This document shows positions 43,031 through 52,371 of a stretch of DNA of 64,000 nt, one piece after another. The stretch's first letter is position 1. Each line of letters starts with the position of its first letter. The stretch spans positions 1,364,001 through 1,428,000 of the forward strand of contig NZ_QFGA01000001.1 in the NCBI RefSeq assembly GCF_004369205.1, in the 5' to 3' direction. The notes under the pieces were generated by a model. The model ran no database searches. It was not told the origin of the DNA and was given only the letters and a program-made list of their open reading frames with translations. The DNA comes from Pelotomaculum schinkii. Its GTDB lineage: Bacteria > Bacillota > Desulfotomaculia > Desulfotomaculales > Pelotomaculaceae. The translations under genes were made by a program, and so were the position numbers.

Positions 43031-45178
43031 CTACAGCCTTGTTTTCATAGAAAGAGCGACCCTGCCTCTTTCCATATCGATCGACAGCACGTATACCTTG
43101 ACCACATCCCCCACTGAAACCAGGTCCATCGGGTGTCGCACACGGGTGTCCGACATTTCCGAAACGTGGACCAAACCGTCGTTTTTGATCCCAATATCCA
43201 CAAAGGCGCCAAAATCAACAACATTACGGACAGTGCCGGTGAGTTCCATGCCCGGCTTTAAATCTTCAATGCTAAGTACGTCCGTGCGGAACACTGGTAC
43301 CGGCAGGTCCTCCCTGGGATCCCGGCCCGGCCGGGCCAAACAGTCTACAATATCTTTAAGGGTCGGGACACCGGCGTCAAGCTGCGCCGCGATCTCCTCA
43401 ACATCCACCCCGGCAATTTTCGATCTGATGCTGGAGCGGCCTATTTCATCCACCCCGGAACCGATCAGGTCGAGGAAGCGGTGGGTCAAGTCGTATGACT
43501 CCGGGTGGATTGCGGTAGCGTCCAGCCGGTCGTCTCCGTTGTTAATACGCAAAAACCCCACGCACTGCTCAAGTGTCTTGGGGCCTAGCCTGGGTACTTT
43601 GGATAACTCCTTGCGGCGCTTAAAACCACCAATCTCATCACGGTAATGCACGATATTCTCGGCAACGGTCGCTTTGATTCCGGCAACATAGCCCAAAAGC
43701 TGTGCAGAGGCTGTGTTAAGGTCAACACCCACATAGTTCACGACTGATTCAACCACCTCTGCAAGCTTTTCATCAAGGTGTTTGGGCGGCAAATCATGCT
43801 GGTACTGCCCGACACCTACTGCCCGGGGCTCAATTTTTACCAATTCAGCCAAGGGATCCTGAATGCGGCGGGCAATGGATACCGCGCCGCGTTCTGAAAC
43901 GTCAAGGCCGGGAAATTCTTTTTTGGCCAGTTTGGAGGCTGAATAGACGCTGGCGCCGGCCTCGCTGACAATAGTATACGATAGGCCCGGCTTGTTGCAA
44001 GACTTGATAAAATCTGCGACAAACACCTCCGTTTCCCTGGAAGCGGTGCCATTGCCTATGACAATTGCATTAACTCCATACTTTTCTACCAGGCCGGCTA
44101 AGGCTTCTTCGGACTCCTTTATTTTTTTCAAGGGAGCAGTGGGGTAAATGACACCGGCCTCCAGGAATTTCCCGGTTTTGTCTATTACCGACCATTTGCA
44201 GCCTGTACGGTAGCCTGGATCCAACCCCAAGACCACCTTACCGCGTACCGGCGGCTGGAGCAGCAAGCTGCGCAGGTTCTTTGAGAATACCTTGATGGCC
44301 TGTGCCTGTGCTTTATCAGTTAATTCATTCCGGATATCCCGCTCAACAGCAGGAGCAATGAGTCTTTTATACCCGTCCTTAATAGCTTTTGACACGTACT
44401 CAGAGGTCGTTGAACCCTCTTCTAAAAATTTACGCTTGAGCCATTGGAGTACAGGACTTTCATCCACCTCAATGGAGACACTCAGTACTTCTTCTTTCTC
44501 ACCCCTGTTAATAGCCAACACCCGGTGCGGAGGTATCCTGTTCACTGGCTCTTTGTAATCGTAATAATCCCGGTAAGTTTTGTCTTCTTCCGTCTTGCGC
44601 CCACTGGTGACGAGGAGCCCTCCCCGCCTGGTATGTTCACGCACCCAGCCGCGCACATCGGCGTCCTCGGCCACACTCTCGGCAACGATGTCCATAGCTC
44701 CCTGCAGGGCTTCTTCAACTGTGGGAACTGATTCAGATATATAGGCATAAGCCTCTTCCTCCGGGCTTTCCGACCTGGGGAAGGACAAAAGAAAATTAGC
44801 TAAAGGTTCGAGCCCGTGCTCTCTGGCAACGCCGGCCCTGGTTTTGCGCTTGGGCTTGTAGGGCAGGTACAGGTCTTCCAATTTTGAGAGTTTGGTGCAG
44901 TTAATGATTTTAGCCTGCAGCTCTTCAGTAAGTTTCCCCTGTTCGTCAATCAGGCGGATTATCTCTTCCTTGCGCTGTTCAAGACTGGTGTAGTACCTGT
45001 GCTGTTCATCAATGTTGCGGATCTGTTCTTCGTCGAGCTCTCCTGTCTGCTCTTTGCGGTAACGGGCAATGAAAGGGATTGTGTTATCGGCCAAAAGCTT
45101 GACCGTTTGCTCGACCTTATGCCGAGGAATACCTGTTTCTTTTGCTACGATAGCAATAATATCTACCTGTTTTATCAA
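43031..45178 (-). CDS. tex: Tex, RNA-binding transcription accessory protein with S1 domain
   Basis: Tex is a conserved nucleic-acid-binding protein influencing transcription and, in some species, toxin expression. The 715-residue length is normal. Its order is an N-terminal helical Tex region (TIPFIARYRKEQTGELDEEQ), a YqgF/RNase H-like fold (VVLGLDPGYRTGCKWSVIDK), helix-hairpin-helix repeats (NTASAQLLGYVAGI), and a C-terminal S1 domain (LTGTVRNVVDFGAFVDIGIK). TTG 45178 is preferred, because GGGG lies 7 bases ahead and the family begins near IKQVDIIAIVAKETGI; the frame also opens at ATG 45208. A small membrane-anchored gene directly upstream may share its transcript. Confidence 0.95.
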   Translation of the reverse strand: MIKQVDIIAIVAKETGIPRHKVEQTVKLLADNTIPFIARYRKEQTGELDEEQIRNIDEQHRYYTSLEQRKEEIIRLIDEQGKLTEELQAKIINCTKLSKLEDLYLPYKPKRKTRAGVAREHGLEPLANFLLSFPRSESPEEEAYAYISESVPTVEEALQGAMDIVAESVAEDADVRGWVREHTRRGGLLVTSGRKTEEDKTYRDYYDYKEPVNRIPPHRVLAINRGEKEEVLSVSIEVDESPVLQWLKRKFLEEGSTTSEYVSKAIKDGYKRLIAPAVERDIRNELTDKAQAQAIKVFSKNLRSLLLQPPVRGKVVLGLDPGYRTGCKWSVIDKTGKFLEAGVIYPTAPLKKIKESEEALAGLVEKYGVNAIVIGNGTASRETEVFVADFIKSCNKPGLSYTIVSEAGASVYSASKLAKKEFPGLDVSERGAVSIARRIQDPLAELVKIEPRAVGVGQYQHDLPPKHLDEKLAEVVESVVNYVGVDLNTASAQLLGYVAGIKATVAENIVHYRDEIGGFKRRKELSKVPRLGPKTLEQCVGFLRINNGDDRLDATAIHPESYDLTHRFLDLIGSGVDEIGRSSIRSKIAGVDVEEIAAQLDAGVPTLKDIVDCLARPGRDPREDLPVPVFRTDVLSIEDLKPGMELTGTVRNVVDFGAFVDIGIKNDGLVHVSEMSDTRVRHPMDLVSVGDVVKVYVLSIDMERGRVALSMKTRL

Positions 45179-45204
45179 AACGCATCCCCTTTTTCTATCA
45201 TTTC

Positions 45205-45543
45205 TCAAGTCGTAAATTGAACCGGTCCCTTATAGTATGAATGATTTAACGGAAAGAAAAAAGGCTCTTGCCGCTTTTTATCATAACTTATGGCCTTGGA
45301 CAGCAACAGTGTCTCACCATTTACGGCATAGCTTAAGTCAAGGGGCCTACTGATTTGTTCCAGCGGAACGAGCATACGGCCATCCACCTCGACTGTATCA
45401 AGAGCAAGAAAAGGCCGGCTGCTTACTTCAAGGTTGCTGATTGAGGAACTTGATGAATCTATTGGGAATACTATAGACAGCATTATCAATAAAAAAATTA
45501 TTATCAAAAGTAACAACAGTACTCTTTTAAAATAAAGAAGCAT
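45205..45543 (-). CDS. Small membrane-anchored protein with a partial copper-amine-oxidase-N-like domain
   Basis: This 112-residue protein has an N-terminal membrane anchor or signal (FKRVLLLLLIIIFLLIMLSI) and a short beta-rich segment (VEVDGRMLVPLEQISRPLDL, YAVNGETLLLSKA). The segment resembles half of the stalk domain (Cu_amine_oxidN1) that is common in Peptococcaceae secreted proteins. GGGGTGG precedes ATG 45543. It ends 27 bases ahead of tex, likely co-transcribed. Confidence 0.65.
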   Translation of the reverse strand: MLLYFKRVLLLLLIIIFLLIMLSIVFPIDSSSSSISNLEVSSRPFLALDTVEVDGRMLVPLEQISRPLDLSYAVNGETLLLSKAISYDKKRQEPFFFPLNHSYYKGPVQFTT

Positions 45544-45764
45544 CCCACCACCCCTTTAAGTGGATTATAATCCATTATATGGCTTCATGGGAATAATATG
45601 ATCTTCAGAAAATTGCTTTGGAGTTATTGAAATGGATGTCCTTTATGATGACGCCTGGGAACAAAGCAACCTGCACGCAAAAGGAGATGGGCAATCCCAT
45701 CTCCTTCGCTTTAGCTCCTTTAGCAACTGCAATGGCTTTCATGAAACAACATCAAAAATTTCTG

Positions 45765-45947
45765 TTATCGCACCTGGTCAATCACCCGACGGTAAAATTC
45801 CCGCCAGTCACCGGAGAGGTGGCTGAGGTCCGGCTGGTCGGGTTGGTCCGGCTGTACGGAACTAACGGTGGTATTTTTGGTCACGGCGCTGATATTTTTC
45901 ACAGCCTGTGGCTTTTTCTTTTTTTTCTCTTTCTTCTTGCGTCCCAC
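45765..45947 (-). CDS. Small lysine-rich protein downstream of the SNF2 gene
   Basis: A 60-residue frame follows the SNF2 stop by 37 bases with a strong AAGGAGG site 8 bases before GTG 45947. ATG 45953 is only two bases from the site. The N-terminal 12 residues are almost all Lys/Arg (GRKKKEKKKKKP), and the C-terminus is HLSGDWREFYRRVIDQV. It is a basic, probably disordered protein that may bind nucleic acid. No family is known; position suggests it is the last gene of the SWIM-SNF2 operon. Confidence 0.5.
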   Translation of the reverse strand: MGRKKKEKKKKKPQAVKNISAVTKNTTVSSVQPDQPDQPDLSHLSGDWREFYRRVIDQVR

Positions 45948-45983
45948 TTGCATGGCCTCCTTGCAACCGGCGCTGCCGGCGTT

Positions 45984-48818
45984 TTAGGCGCCGACCCATT
46001 CCTTGCGGAGGGAGAAAAGCTCCCGCAACTCACTGGTGGAGATCTCCGTTACCCAGGCTTCACCGGCGCCGATGATTTGCTCATTCAAGCTCGACTTGCG
46101 CTCCAGCACTTCGTCGATACGTTCTTCCATCGTGCCCAGACTGATGAATTTATGGACCATGACGTGACGGTTCTGGCCGATCCGGTGCGAGCGGTCGGTG
46201 GCCTGGTTCTCCACGGCAGGGTTCCACCAGCGGTCAAAATGAAAGACATGGTTGGCGGCGGTGAGGTTCAAGCCAAGACCGCCCGCTTTGAGTGACAGTA
46301 TAAAAATATTGTAATTGTGTGAGCCTGTATCCTGGAAACGGGCTACCATTTCGTCCCGCTCCTTCCTGGGAGTACCGCCATGCAGGTAGTAAGACTCTTC
46401 TCCCAGCTCTTTTAATATAACTTCCTGCAGCAGCTGCCCCATCCTGATAAACTGTGTAAAAATGAGGCAGCGGTCGCCCTGCTGGCGCAACTCCGCGATC
46501 ATTTCCAGAAGACGCTCCACTTTTTTGGAACCTGCATTGATGTTTTCAAGCGGACCTTCTTTTAGAAAAAGCGCCGGGTGATCACAGATCTGTTTCAGCT
46601 TCATCAGCGTGGACAGGATTAAACCCCGCCGGGCCATGCCGTCTGATTTCTCCAGTTTATTAAACAGGTCTTCCAATACGCTTTCGTAAAGAGACGCCTG
46701 TTCAACGGTCAAGGGAATGTATTCTTTTTGTTCCTGCTTTTCCGGCAGGTCCAGCTCGATAGCCGGGTCATTTTTCACCCTTCTCAGCAGGAACGGGCGG
46801 ATCAACTTTTGCACCCGGCCGATATCTGTCGCGTCTCCTTTTTTCTCAATAGCGCTTATGAAGCTGCGGTTAAACTCCTTACTGCTGCCGAGGTAGCCAG
46901 GGTTGATAAAGTCGAAAAGCGACCACAGCTCGGTCAGGCGGTTTTCCATCGGCGTGCCGGTCATGGCTATGCGATGGCGTCCTTTAAATTTGCGTACCGC
47001 GGCGGCCTGTTTGGTGTAGGCGTTTTTAATGTTTTGGGCCTCGTCCAGGCAAATGCAGTCCCATTCCACCGCAGCCAAATCTTCTTCGTCTATGTGGGCC
47101 AGATTATAGGAAGTAATCACCAGGCCGACGCCTTCAATGGAGGATAGGAAATCAGGACCTTTTGCCCGCTGCGGGCCATAGTGAAGCTGTACCTTAAGTG
47201 AAGGCGCAAAACGGGCCAACTCCTTCTGCCAGTTGCCCAGGACTGAAGTCGGACAAATCAAAAGTGACGGGCAAGGAGGATTTTCGTTTTCTTGGACTTT
47301 TAACAAATAGGCAATCCATTGGATTGTTTTCCCGAGGCCCATATCGTCGGCCAGGCAACCGCCCAGGCCGAAGCGGCGCAAGAATAACAGCCAGGAGGCG
47401 CCTGCCAGCTGGTATCTTCTAAGCGAGCCGTAAAAAGAAGCTATCGTCTCAAGTATGGGAATCTGGTCCAGGTTGTTCAGTTGTTCCACCATCCGGGCGA
47501 ACTGTCCGCTTAGCTCCACCTCCACCTGCAGAGCTTCTGCCGGGCCGGGCTCCGGTTCCAAAGAAGTTTCGTCAACCGGGGTAAGCAGGCGCATATGCAG
47601 GATTTCACCCAGCGAAATACCGTCCTTTTTACGAAGGTATTGCTGGATTTTCTTCACAAAAGCAGGGTCGAGCTGGATCCACTTGCCCTGGATCCGCACC
47701 AGCCGCCGTTTTTTTGCAACCAGCTTCCGGAACTCTTCTTCCGGCAGTTCCAGGCCGCCGACAGCCAGATTCCAGTCAAATTGCACAATCTGGCTGACAC
47801 CCAGGAGGCTTTCTTTCGATGAGCCCACCGAGGAGCGGGTCCTGATTTTAAGCGACGGCACGAGCTTTTGTACTTCTTGCCACCATTTGGGCAAAAAGAC
47901 GGTGTGGCCGGCCTGCGCCAGCTGGATACTGCCGGTATTGAGAAATTCCCAGGCATCAACCTCAGTAAGTTCCCGGCGCAGTCCTGCTGATCCTTCCCCG
48001 CGGCTATCCTGCAGCCACGGCAGGATGTCGATCCATTTCTGGATATCGCGTTCGACACGGTCGCTATGCTCCTGCCAATCCGGCCGCATGGCCCCGGGTT
48101 CCCAGGCTGCCAGGCTGCCGCGGTCCTCTTTGTCCTGTAAAATAATATTAAGCAGCCAGGCGGTGTCTTCGCCGTCCGGTTCCGCAAGTTCCAGGCAAGT
48201 CCGAAAAGGGGTGTGGTCCTGCTGCCAGCCGGCGGCTTCCAGCCACGTTTCTTCATCACCGGTTAAAGGCTGACTTCTATCCTGAGCGGGAATCAGTACA
48301 GGATATGACGACAGAATTTTTTCCCAGGTCCGGCCGATTTCCGGTTTTTCTTCGATCAGATTATTGATAATCAGATCAGCCCATTCATCAATAAAGGGCA
48401 CTATGACCGGCAAGTCGCCGCAACCGGAGGCGCGCTCCCAGTCCATGCGCCACCCCCGCCTGCCTTCCCGCCACTTGTCGAAATCCGGCTTCCAGCAGCC
48501 GGCGGCCAGGGCTTTTCTGAACCGCGGCGCTGCTTCCATCAACGCTCTGGTTTCGTCGCTCCAACGCCAGTCCAGCTCTCCGGACCAGGTCCGGGTGGTG
48601 AAGAAGTCTAGCGAAGTCAGGGGAGAAAGGTAAAGCGCCTCCCTGCCCCGGTGGCTGCCGGTATCGATAAAGGTCCCGTAATATGAAGCTTTGTGCCTGG
48701 CAAAAAGCAGGTACTTCAATTCATGAAAAACGGTTGTATGGTCGGCTCCCGCTGCCCAGATGATGAAACCTTTACCGGGCAGCCATTCCGAAAAAACGCT
48801 GATGCGGTTATCCGTCAT
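45984..48818 (-). CDS. SNF2-family (SWI2/SNF2) DEAD-like helicase/translocase
   Basis: This protein of about 944 residues has an N-terminal SNF2-associated bacterial region (1-460) and a complete Snf2 ATPase: motif I DDMGLGKTIQWIAYLL, Ia LLICPTSVLGNWQ, II DEAQNIKN, III MTGTPMENRL, and the second RecA domain with LIFTQFIRMG, LSLKAGGLGLNLT and ATDRSHRIGQ. Bacterial members (RapA-like and YwqA-type) remodel protein-DNA complexes. Start ATG 48818 overlaps the stop of the SWIM gene (ATGA, 4 bases), so the two are translationally coupled. The longer frame further up merely overlaps that gene. Role inferred; a two-gene SWIM/SNF2 unit is common in Bacillota. Confidence 0.92.
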   Translation of the reverse strand: MTDNRISVFSEWLPGKGFIIWAAGADHTTVFHELKYLLFARHKASYYGTFIDTGSHRGREALYLSPLTSLDFFTTRTWSGELDWRWSDETRALMEAAPRFRKALAAGCWKPDFDKWREGRRGWRMDWERASGCGDLPVIVPFIDEWADLIINNLIEEKPEIGRTWEKILSSYPVLIPAQDRSQPLTGDEETWLEAAGWQQDHTPFRTCLELAEPDGEDTAWLLNIILQDKEDRGSLAAWEPGAMRPDWQEHSDRVERDIQKWIDILPWLQDSRGEGSAGLRRELTEVDAWEFLNTGSIQLAQAGHTVFLPKWWQEVQKLVPSLKIRTRSSVGSSKESLLGVSQIVQFDWNLAVGGLELPEEEFRKLVAKKRRLVRIQGKWIQLDPAFVKKIQQYLRKKDGISLGEILHMRLLTPVDETSLEPEPGPAEALQVEVELSGQFARMVEQLNNLDQIPILETIASFYGSLRRYQLAGASWLLFLRRFGLGGCLADDMGLGKTIQWIAYLLKVQENENPPCPSLLICPTSVLGNWQKELARFAPSLKVQLHYGPQRAKGPDFLSSIEGVGLVITSYNLAHIDEEDLAAVEWDCICLDEAQNIKNAYTKQAAAVRKFKGRHRIAMTGTPMENRLTELWSLFDFINPGYLGSSKEFNRSFISAIEKKGDATDIGRVQKLIRPFLLRRVKNDPAIELDLPEKQEQKEYIPLTVEQASLYESVLEDLFNKLEKSDGMARRGLILSTLMKLKQICDHPALFLKEGPLENINAGSKKVERLLEMIAELRQQGDRCLIFTQFIRMGQLLQEVILKELGEESYYLHGGTPRKERDEMVARFQDTGSHNYNIFILSLKAGGLGLNLTAANHVFHFDRWWNPAVENQATDRSHRIGQNRHVMVHKFISLGTMEERIDEVLERKSSLNEQIIGAGEAWVTEISTSELRELFSLRKEWVGA

Positions 48819-50452
48819 GAAGAAATCAGCTTTCCTTTCCGCAACTCTTCCTGCAGCGCCCTCATCCGCGGGTAACGCGCAGCCAGGCTGTAAATGAAGG
48901 TATTCCATTCCTTGATGGCTTTGCTCTTGTTATAGAGCGCGCGCAATTTTTTGAGCACTCTGACCGACGCCTGATAAGATTTTCTGGTTTTCCCTTCTAT
49001 AAGCATGGCCGACCACTGGTGATAAAGGGGTATCAGGGCGGCCGGGTCCTTTGCTTCAATGAGCCGCAATACATCCTTGTCGATATTATCCCAGGTGTAT
49101 CCCCGGTAGCTCATGTGTAATTCAACCCATTCCCTGAACAGGTCCTCCTCCAGAAGATATTGGGCATAGCAATCCAGGCTGCGGGGCAGCCAGGAGCGAA
49201 TAAGCTTGATAAATTCCTGCCCGAATTTACTGTTTTCAACCGCCTGGAGGCAGTACTTGCAGATATCCTCCAATACAACAGCATTTGCTCCCTTTATATC
49301 GGGAGCCAGCCAGTTGACCCAAGCCAGGAGTTTTTCCCATTCCCTCGCCCGGGCAAAATACTCCAGGTAAAAGAGCAGGTCATCTATGCGCTTGTCTTTA
49401 AGCTGCCGCAGCACGGACAGGGCGTCCTCTTCCCTGTTGGCGGCCAATCTCAGGCTGGCCAGCCCGAGGACCGCGTAATAATAGCTCTGCTGGTCCGGCT
49501 CATGCCCAGCTAAGAATTCTTCCAGGTAACGTGTTTCTTTTTCCAGACAATCATTATACGAAGTGACACACAACAGGCGGTAGACCATTAACCAATTAAA
49601 AAGAGGGGTTTTCACCAGAAAAAGACGCTCGCGGGCAACTTCTATAGCCTTCTGAAAAAACGTCTGAAACAACGGTTTATTTTTTTCCCGTTGCTTATTG
49701 GACAGAATGGCGGCAAAGGACCGCATAAAATCATCCCATATTTCTTCCATTTGATAATGGTCCACGTATGCCGGTTGGACATCCTTTATTTGTTTTTCCA
49801 GCATGTCCATAAAAAACAGGTCGCTGTGAAACCGGTATAAGTCCCTGTTTAAGGAAGGCCAGCTTTGGCTGTGAACGTTCACCACGTCCATAAACTCGTC
49901 ATATAACCTGGCGCTGATATACAGTTCACTGGCAAAAAAATCCGAATACGATAGAGATGGCCTCTTCCTGGATTCCCTGATCCTGCCGTAGGTGTTCTCA
50001 AAATACTCATACCAAAGCTCAACAGGTCCTTCCTTGTCAGGAGTACTCTGAACCGCCTGATTTTTTAGGTTTAGGTTAGTGTTTTTAGGGGGGGCGTTCT
50101 TGCTTGCCGAAAAATTCATCTTTGGTGAATTTTCAAATTCCATCATCCTGGGGCCGTAGTAATGAATAAAAACTGCGGCAATATGTTCACAAAGGCGTTT
50201 TTTTGCGCAAGTGCAGGTGCTTTGGGAAAAATTATCAATGTGTACCGTCACAGTATACATTTTATCGTCATCAACAGTCGAGTAAATCCTTGGCCCAAAT
50301 ATTTTGACCCATTTGATCCGGTCACGATCGTAGAGGGTTTTCCCCTTCTCATATACCTCCGGGGCCATACAGCGGGTTGCCTCGTCAGCCATGATCGACA
50401 ATTTTTCGCTGGAGATCCGATCCTTATACATAACTAAAGACACCTTAACCAT
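48815..50452 (-). CDS. SWIM zinc-finger protein paired with the SNF2 helicase
   Basis: This 545-residue protein has the SWIM motif near its N-terminus: C80-x-C82, C88, H90 in STCTCAKKRLCEHI. The rest is helical, without known domains. SWIM domains bind DNA or protein. Neighbours with SNF2 helicases (YwqB-YwqA in Bacillus) are well known, and here the coupling is by a 4-base overlap. The start is uncertain: ATG 50452 (weak site) or ATG 50431 with AAGG at distance. No break is seen. Confidence 0.88.
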   Translation of the reverse strand: MVKVSLVMYKDRISSEKLSIMADEATRCMAPEVYEKGKTLYDRDRIKWVKIFGPRIYSTVDDDKMYTVTVHIDNFSQSTCTCAKKRLCEHIAAVFIHYYGPRMMEFENSPKMNFSASKNAPPKNTNLNLKNQAVQSTPDKEGPVELWYEYFENTYGRIRESRKRPSLSYSDFFASELYISARLYDEFMDVVNVHSQSWPSLNRDLYRFHSDLFFMDMLEKQIKDVQPAYVDHYQMEEIWDDFMRSFAAILSNKQREKNKPLFQTFFQKAIEVARERLFLVKTPLFNWLMVYRLLCVTSYNDCLEKETRYLEEFLAGHEPDQQSYYYAVLGLASLRLAANREEDALSVLRQLKDKRIDDLLFYLEYFARAREWEKLLAWVNWLAPDIKGANAVVLEDICKYCLQAVENSKFGQEFIKLIRSWLPRSLDCYAQYLLEEDLFREWVELHMSYRGYTWDNIDKDVLRLIEAKDPAALIPLYHQWSAMLIEGKTRKSYQASVRVLKKLRALYNKSKAIKEWNTFIYSLAARYPRMRALQEELRKGKLISS

Positions 50453-50611
50453 TTATGCTTTATTAATACTATCCTTTTAGTTTACCATAAACCGCTAAAT
50501 CAAAGCTAAGTAGTTTTTTAAAATCACTTATCAACTGCCATCTTTTCTGCTTGTCTTGCCAGATTAAGACAGTTGTCCATAACCCCGCCCCCCTGTCAAC
50601 CCTTTGTCAAC

Positions 50612-50640
50612 AAAAAAGCCGGCGGGTGATTTCCGCCGGC
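50612..50640 (-). terminator. Terminator of the ABC importer operon
   Basis: GCCGGCGG (50618-50625) pairs with CCGCCGGC (50633-50640). On the minus strand it is followed by six T, four bases after the ATPase gene stop. Confidence 0.88.
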
Positions 50641-50643
50641 GGT

Positions 50644-51450
50644 TTATTGGGCCAGGAGTAAACGGTCGGTATTTAAAGCTTTGCCGCTGGCCTGCTCGAA
50701 CATCTTGAGCAGGTCGGGGATCTCCAAACGAGCCCTTTCCGGACCGCTGATATCGAGAATGATCCTGCCTTCGTGCATCATGATCGTACGTGTGCCTACG
50801 GTCAGCGCCTGTTCCATATTGTGCGTCACCATGAGGGTTGTCAAGTTTCCATCAGCGATAATCCTGGTGGTCAGGTCCAGCACCACCGCTGCCGTTTTTG
50901 GATCGAGCGCAGCGGTGTGCTCGTCAAGAAGCAGGAGCTTTGGTCTGGCGATGGTTGCCATCAGTACCGTCAACGCCTGACGCTGTCCCCCGGAAAGAAG
51001 GCCGACCTTGGAAGTCAGCCTGTTTTCCAGACCCAGGCCAAGCGGCTCAAGGCGCTCGCGGAACAGTTCACGCTTATTTTTTGCAGTTCCCCGCCGCAGG
51101 CGCAGCGGCTTACCGCGCTGCAGGGCCATTACCAGGTTTTCCTCGATGGTCATGGTTGCCGCCGTACCCAGATTGGGGTCCTGAAAAACGCGCCCGATAT
51201 AAGCGGCCCGGACATGCTCGGGCTTTCGGCCGACCTCTTGTCCTTCAATCAGCATTTGCCCTTCGTCGATCTGAAAAACACCGGCTATGGCGTTCAGCAG
51301 GGTGGTCTTGCCTGCCCCGTTGCTGCCGATCACCGCAACGACCTCACCCGGCGCAAGATGCAGGGAAAGGTCCCGCAGGGCGGTTTTTTCATTGATATCA
51401 CCGGGGTGAAAGACCTTGGTGATGTTTTTTATTTCAAGCACTCTGACCAC
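50644..51450 (-). CDS. ABC importer ATP-binding protein (TrpX/ABC_sub_bind type system)
   Basis: This 268-residue ATPase has Walker A GSNGAGKTTLL, signature LSGGQRQALTVL and Walker B LLLLDEHTAAL, followed by the H-loop MVTHNMEQAL. LSGG with a Q-R-Q follows the usual pattern. It overlaps the permease gene (17 bases), so it belongs to one operon: binding protein, permease, ATPase, in order of transcription. This family takes up aromatic amino acids or related small molecules. Confidence 0.93.
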   Translation of the reverse strand: MVRVLEIKNITKVFHPGDINEKTALRDLSLHLAPGEVVAVIGSNGAGKTTLLNAIAGVFQIDEGQMLIEGQEVGRKPEHVRAAYIGRVFQDPNLGTAATMTIEENLVMALQRGKPLRLRRGTAKNKRELFRERLEPLGLGLENRLTSKVGLLSGGQRQALTVLMATIARPKLLLLDEHTAALDPKTAAVVLDLTTRIIADGNLTTLMVTHNMEQALTVGTRTIMMHEGRIILDISGPERARLEIPDLLKMFEQASGKALNTDRLLLAQ

Positions 51451-52345
51451 TCCTTTCCCGGGATAACGGAAGTTTGCGGAAACGCGCCCGGAAAACGGGG
51501 AAGGCCAGGGCGACTGTCACTATAGCCGCCGTGAGGAGTTTTAAATCCGTCGCCGGCATGCCCAATTGCAGGACTCCGGCAATGACGGCGCGGTAGATGA
51601 CCGAACCGACCAGGGCTGCCACAAGCGCCCGGAAGATCGTCGGAGTGCGGACCAGGACTTCTCCGATGATGACCGAGGCCAGGCCGACGACGATCATCCC
51701 GATGCCCATGCCGACATCGGCAAAGCTCTGGTATTGTCCCACCAGACTCCCGGATACGGCAACAAGGGCGTTGCTCAAGGAAAGCCCGATGAGTTTGGTG
51801 GTGTTGGTATTAACACCAAGGCTGCGGATCATCTGGGGATTATCGCCGGTCGCCCGTACCCCCAGACCAACTTCTGTTTGCAGGAAAAAGTAGAGGCCAA
51901 TGACCACAAGCAGAGAGACGGCGCCGCCCAGCGCAAGGGCTGAGGCGCTTAGGCCGGTGAAACCGCTGATGGAGGAAAAAATGGTGTCCACGCGCAGCAG
52001 CGACAGGTTTGCCGTACCCATTATGCGCAAGTTAACAGAGTATAAAGCTATCATGGCAAGAATACCTGAAAGCAGGGGGTCGATTTTCAGTTGCGTGTGG
52101 AGCAGTCCTGTAACCAGCCCCGCTGCGGCGCCGGCCAGGACAGCGGCCATGGTCGCAAGCCACGGGTCGCAGCCGCCAAGAATCAGGCGCGCAGCTACCG
52201 CGGCTCCCAGGGTAAAGGAGCCGTCTACCGTGAGGTCAGGAAAGTTCAGGATCCGGAAGGTCAGGTAGACCCCCAGGATCATGGAGCCCCAGAGTAATCC
52301 TTGCTCCAGGGCGCCCATCCAAATGTGCAACGACAATATTATCAC
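51434..52345 (-). CDS. ABC importer permease of the TrpX-type system
   Basis: This 303-residue protein has about nine hydrophobic segments, for example LWGSMILGVYLTFRILNFPD, LTVDGSFTLGAAVAARLILG and VGLASVIIGEVLVRTPTIFR. The pattern FPDLTVDGSF, with one polypeptide forming both pore halves, is typical of the branched-chain-amino-acid-like permeases found with PF04392-type binding proteins. Substrate not determined from the sequence. Confidence 0.9.
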   Translation of the reverse strand: MIILSLHIWMGALEQGLLWGSMILGVYLTFRILNFPDLTVDGSFTLGAAVAARLILGGCDPWLATMAAVLAGAAAGLVTGLLHTQLKIDPLLSGILAMIALYSVNLRIMGTANLSLLRVDTIFSSISGFTGLSASALALGGAVSLLVVIGLYFFLQTEVGLGVRATGDNPQMIRSLGVNTNTTKLIGLSLSNALVAVSGSLVGQYQSFADVGMGIGMIVVGLASVIIGEVLVRTPTIFRALVAALVGSVIYRAVIAGVLQLGMPATDLKLLTAAIVTVALAFPVFRARFRKLPLSRERSGQSA

Positions 52346-52371
52346 CTTTGCTGTTTAAAAAGTTGCTTTTG

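Noticed and set aside
47455-48273. 272-codon plus-strand frame opposite the SNF2 gene
   Set aside because: Antisense to conserved helicase sequence, with Ser/Arg/Cys-rich composition and no domain.
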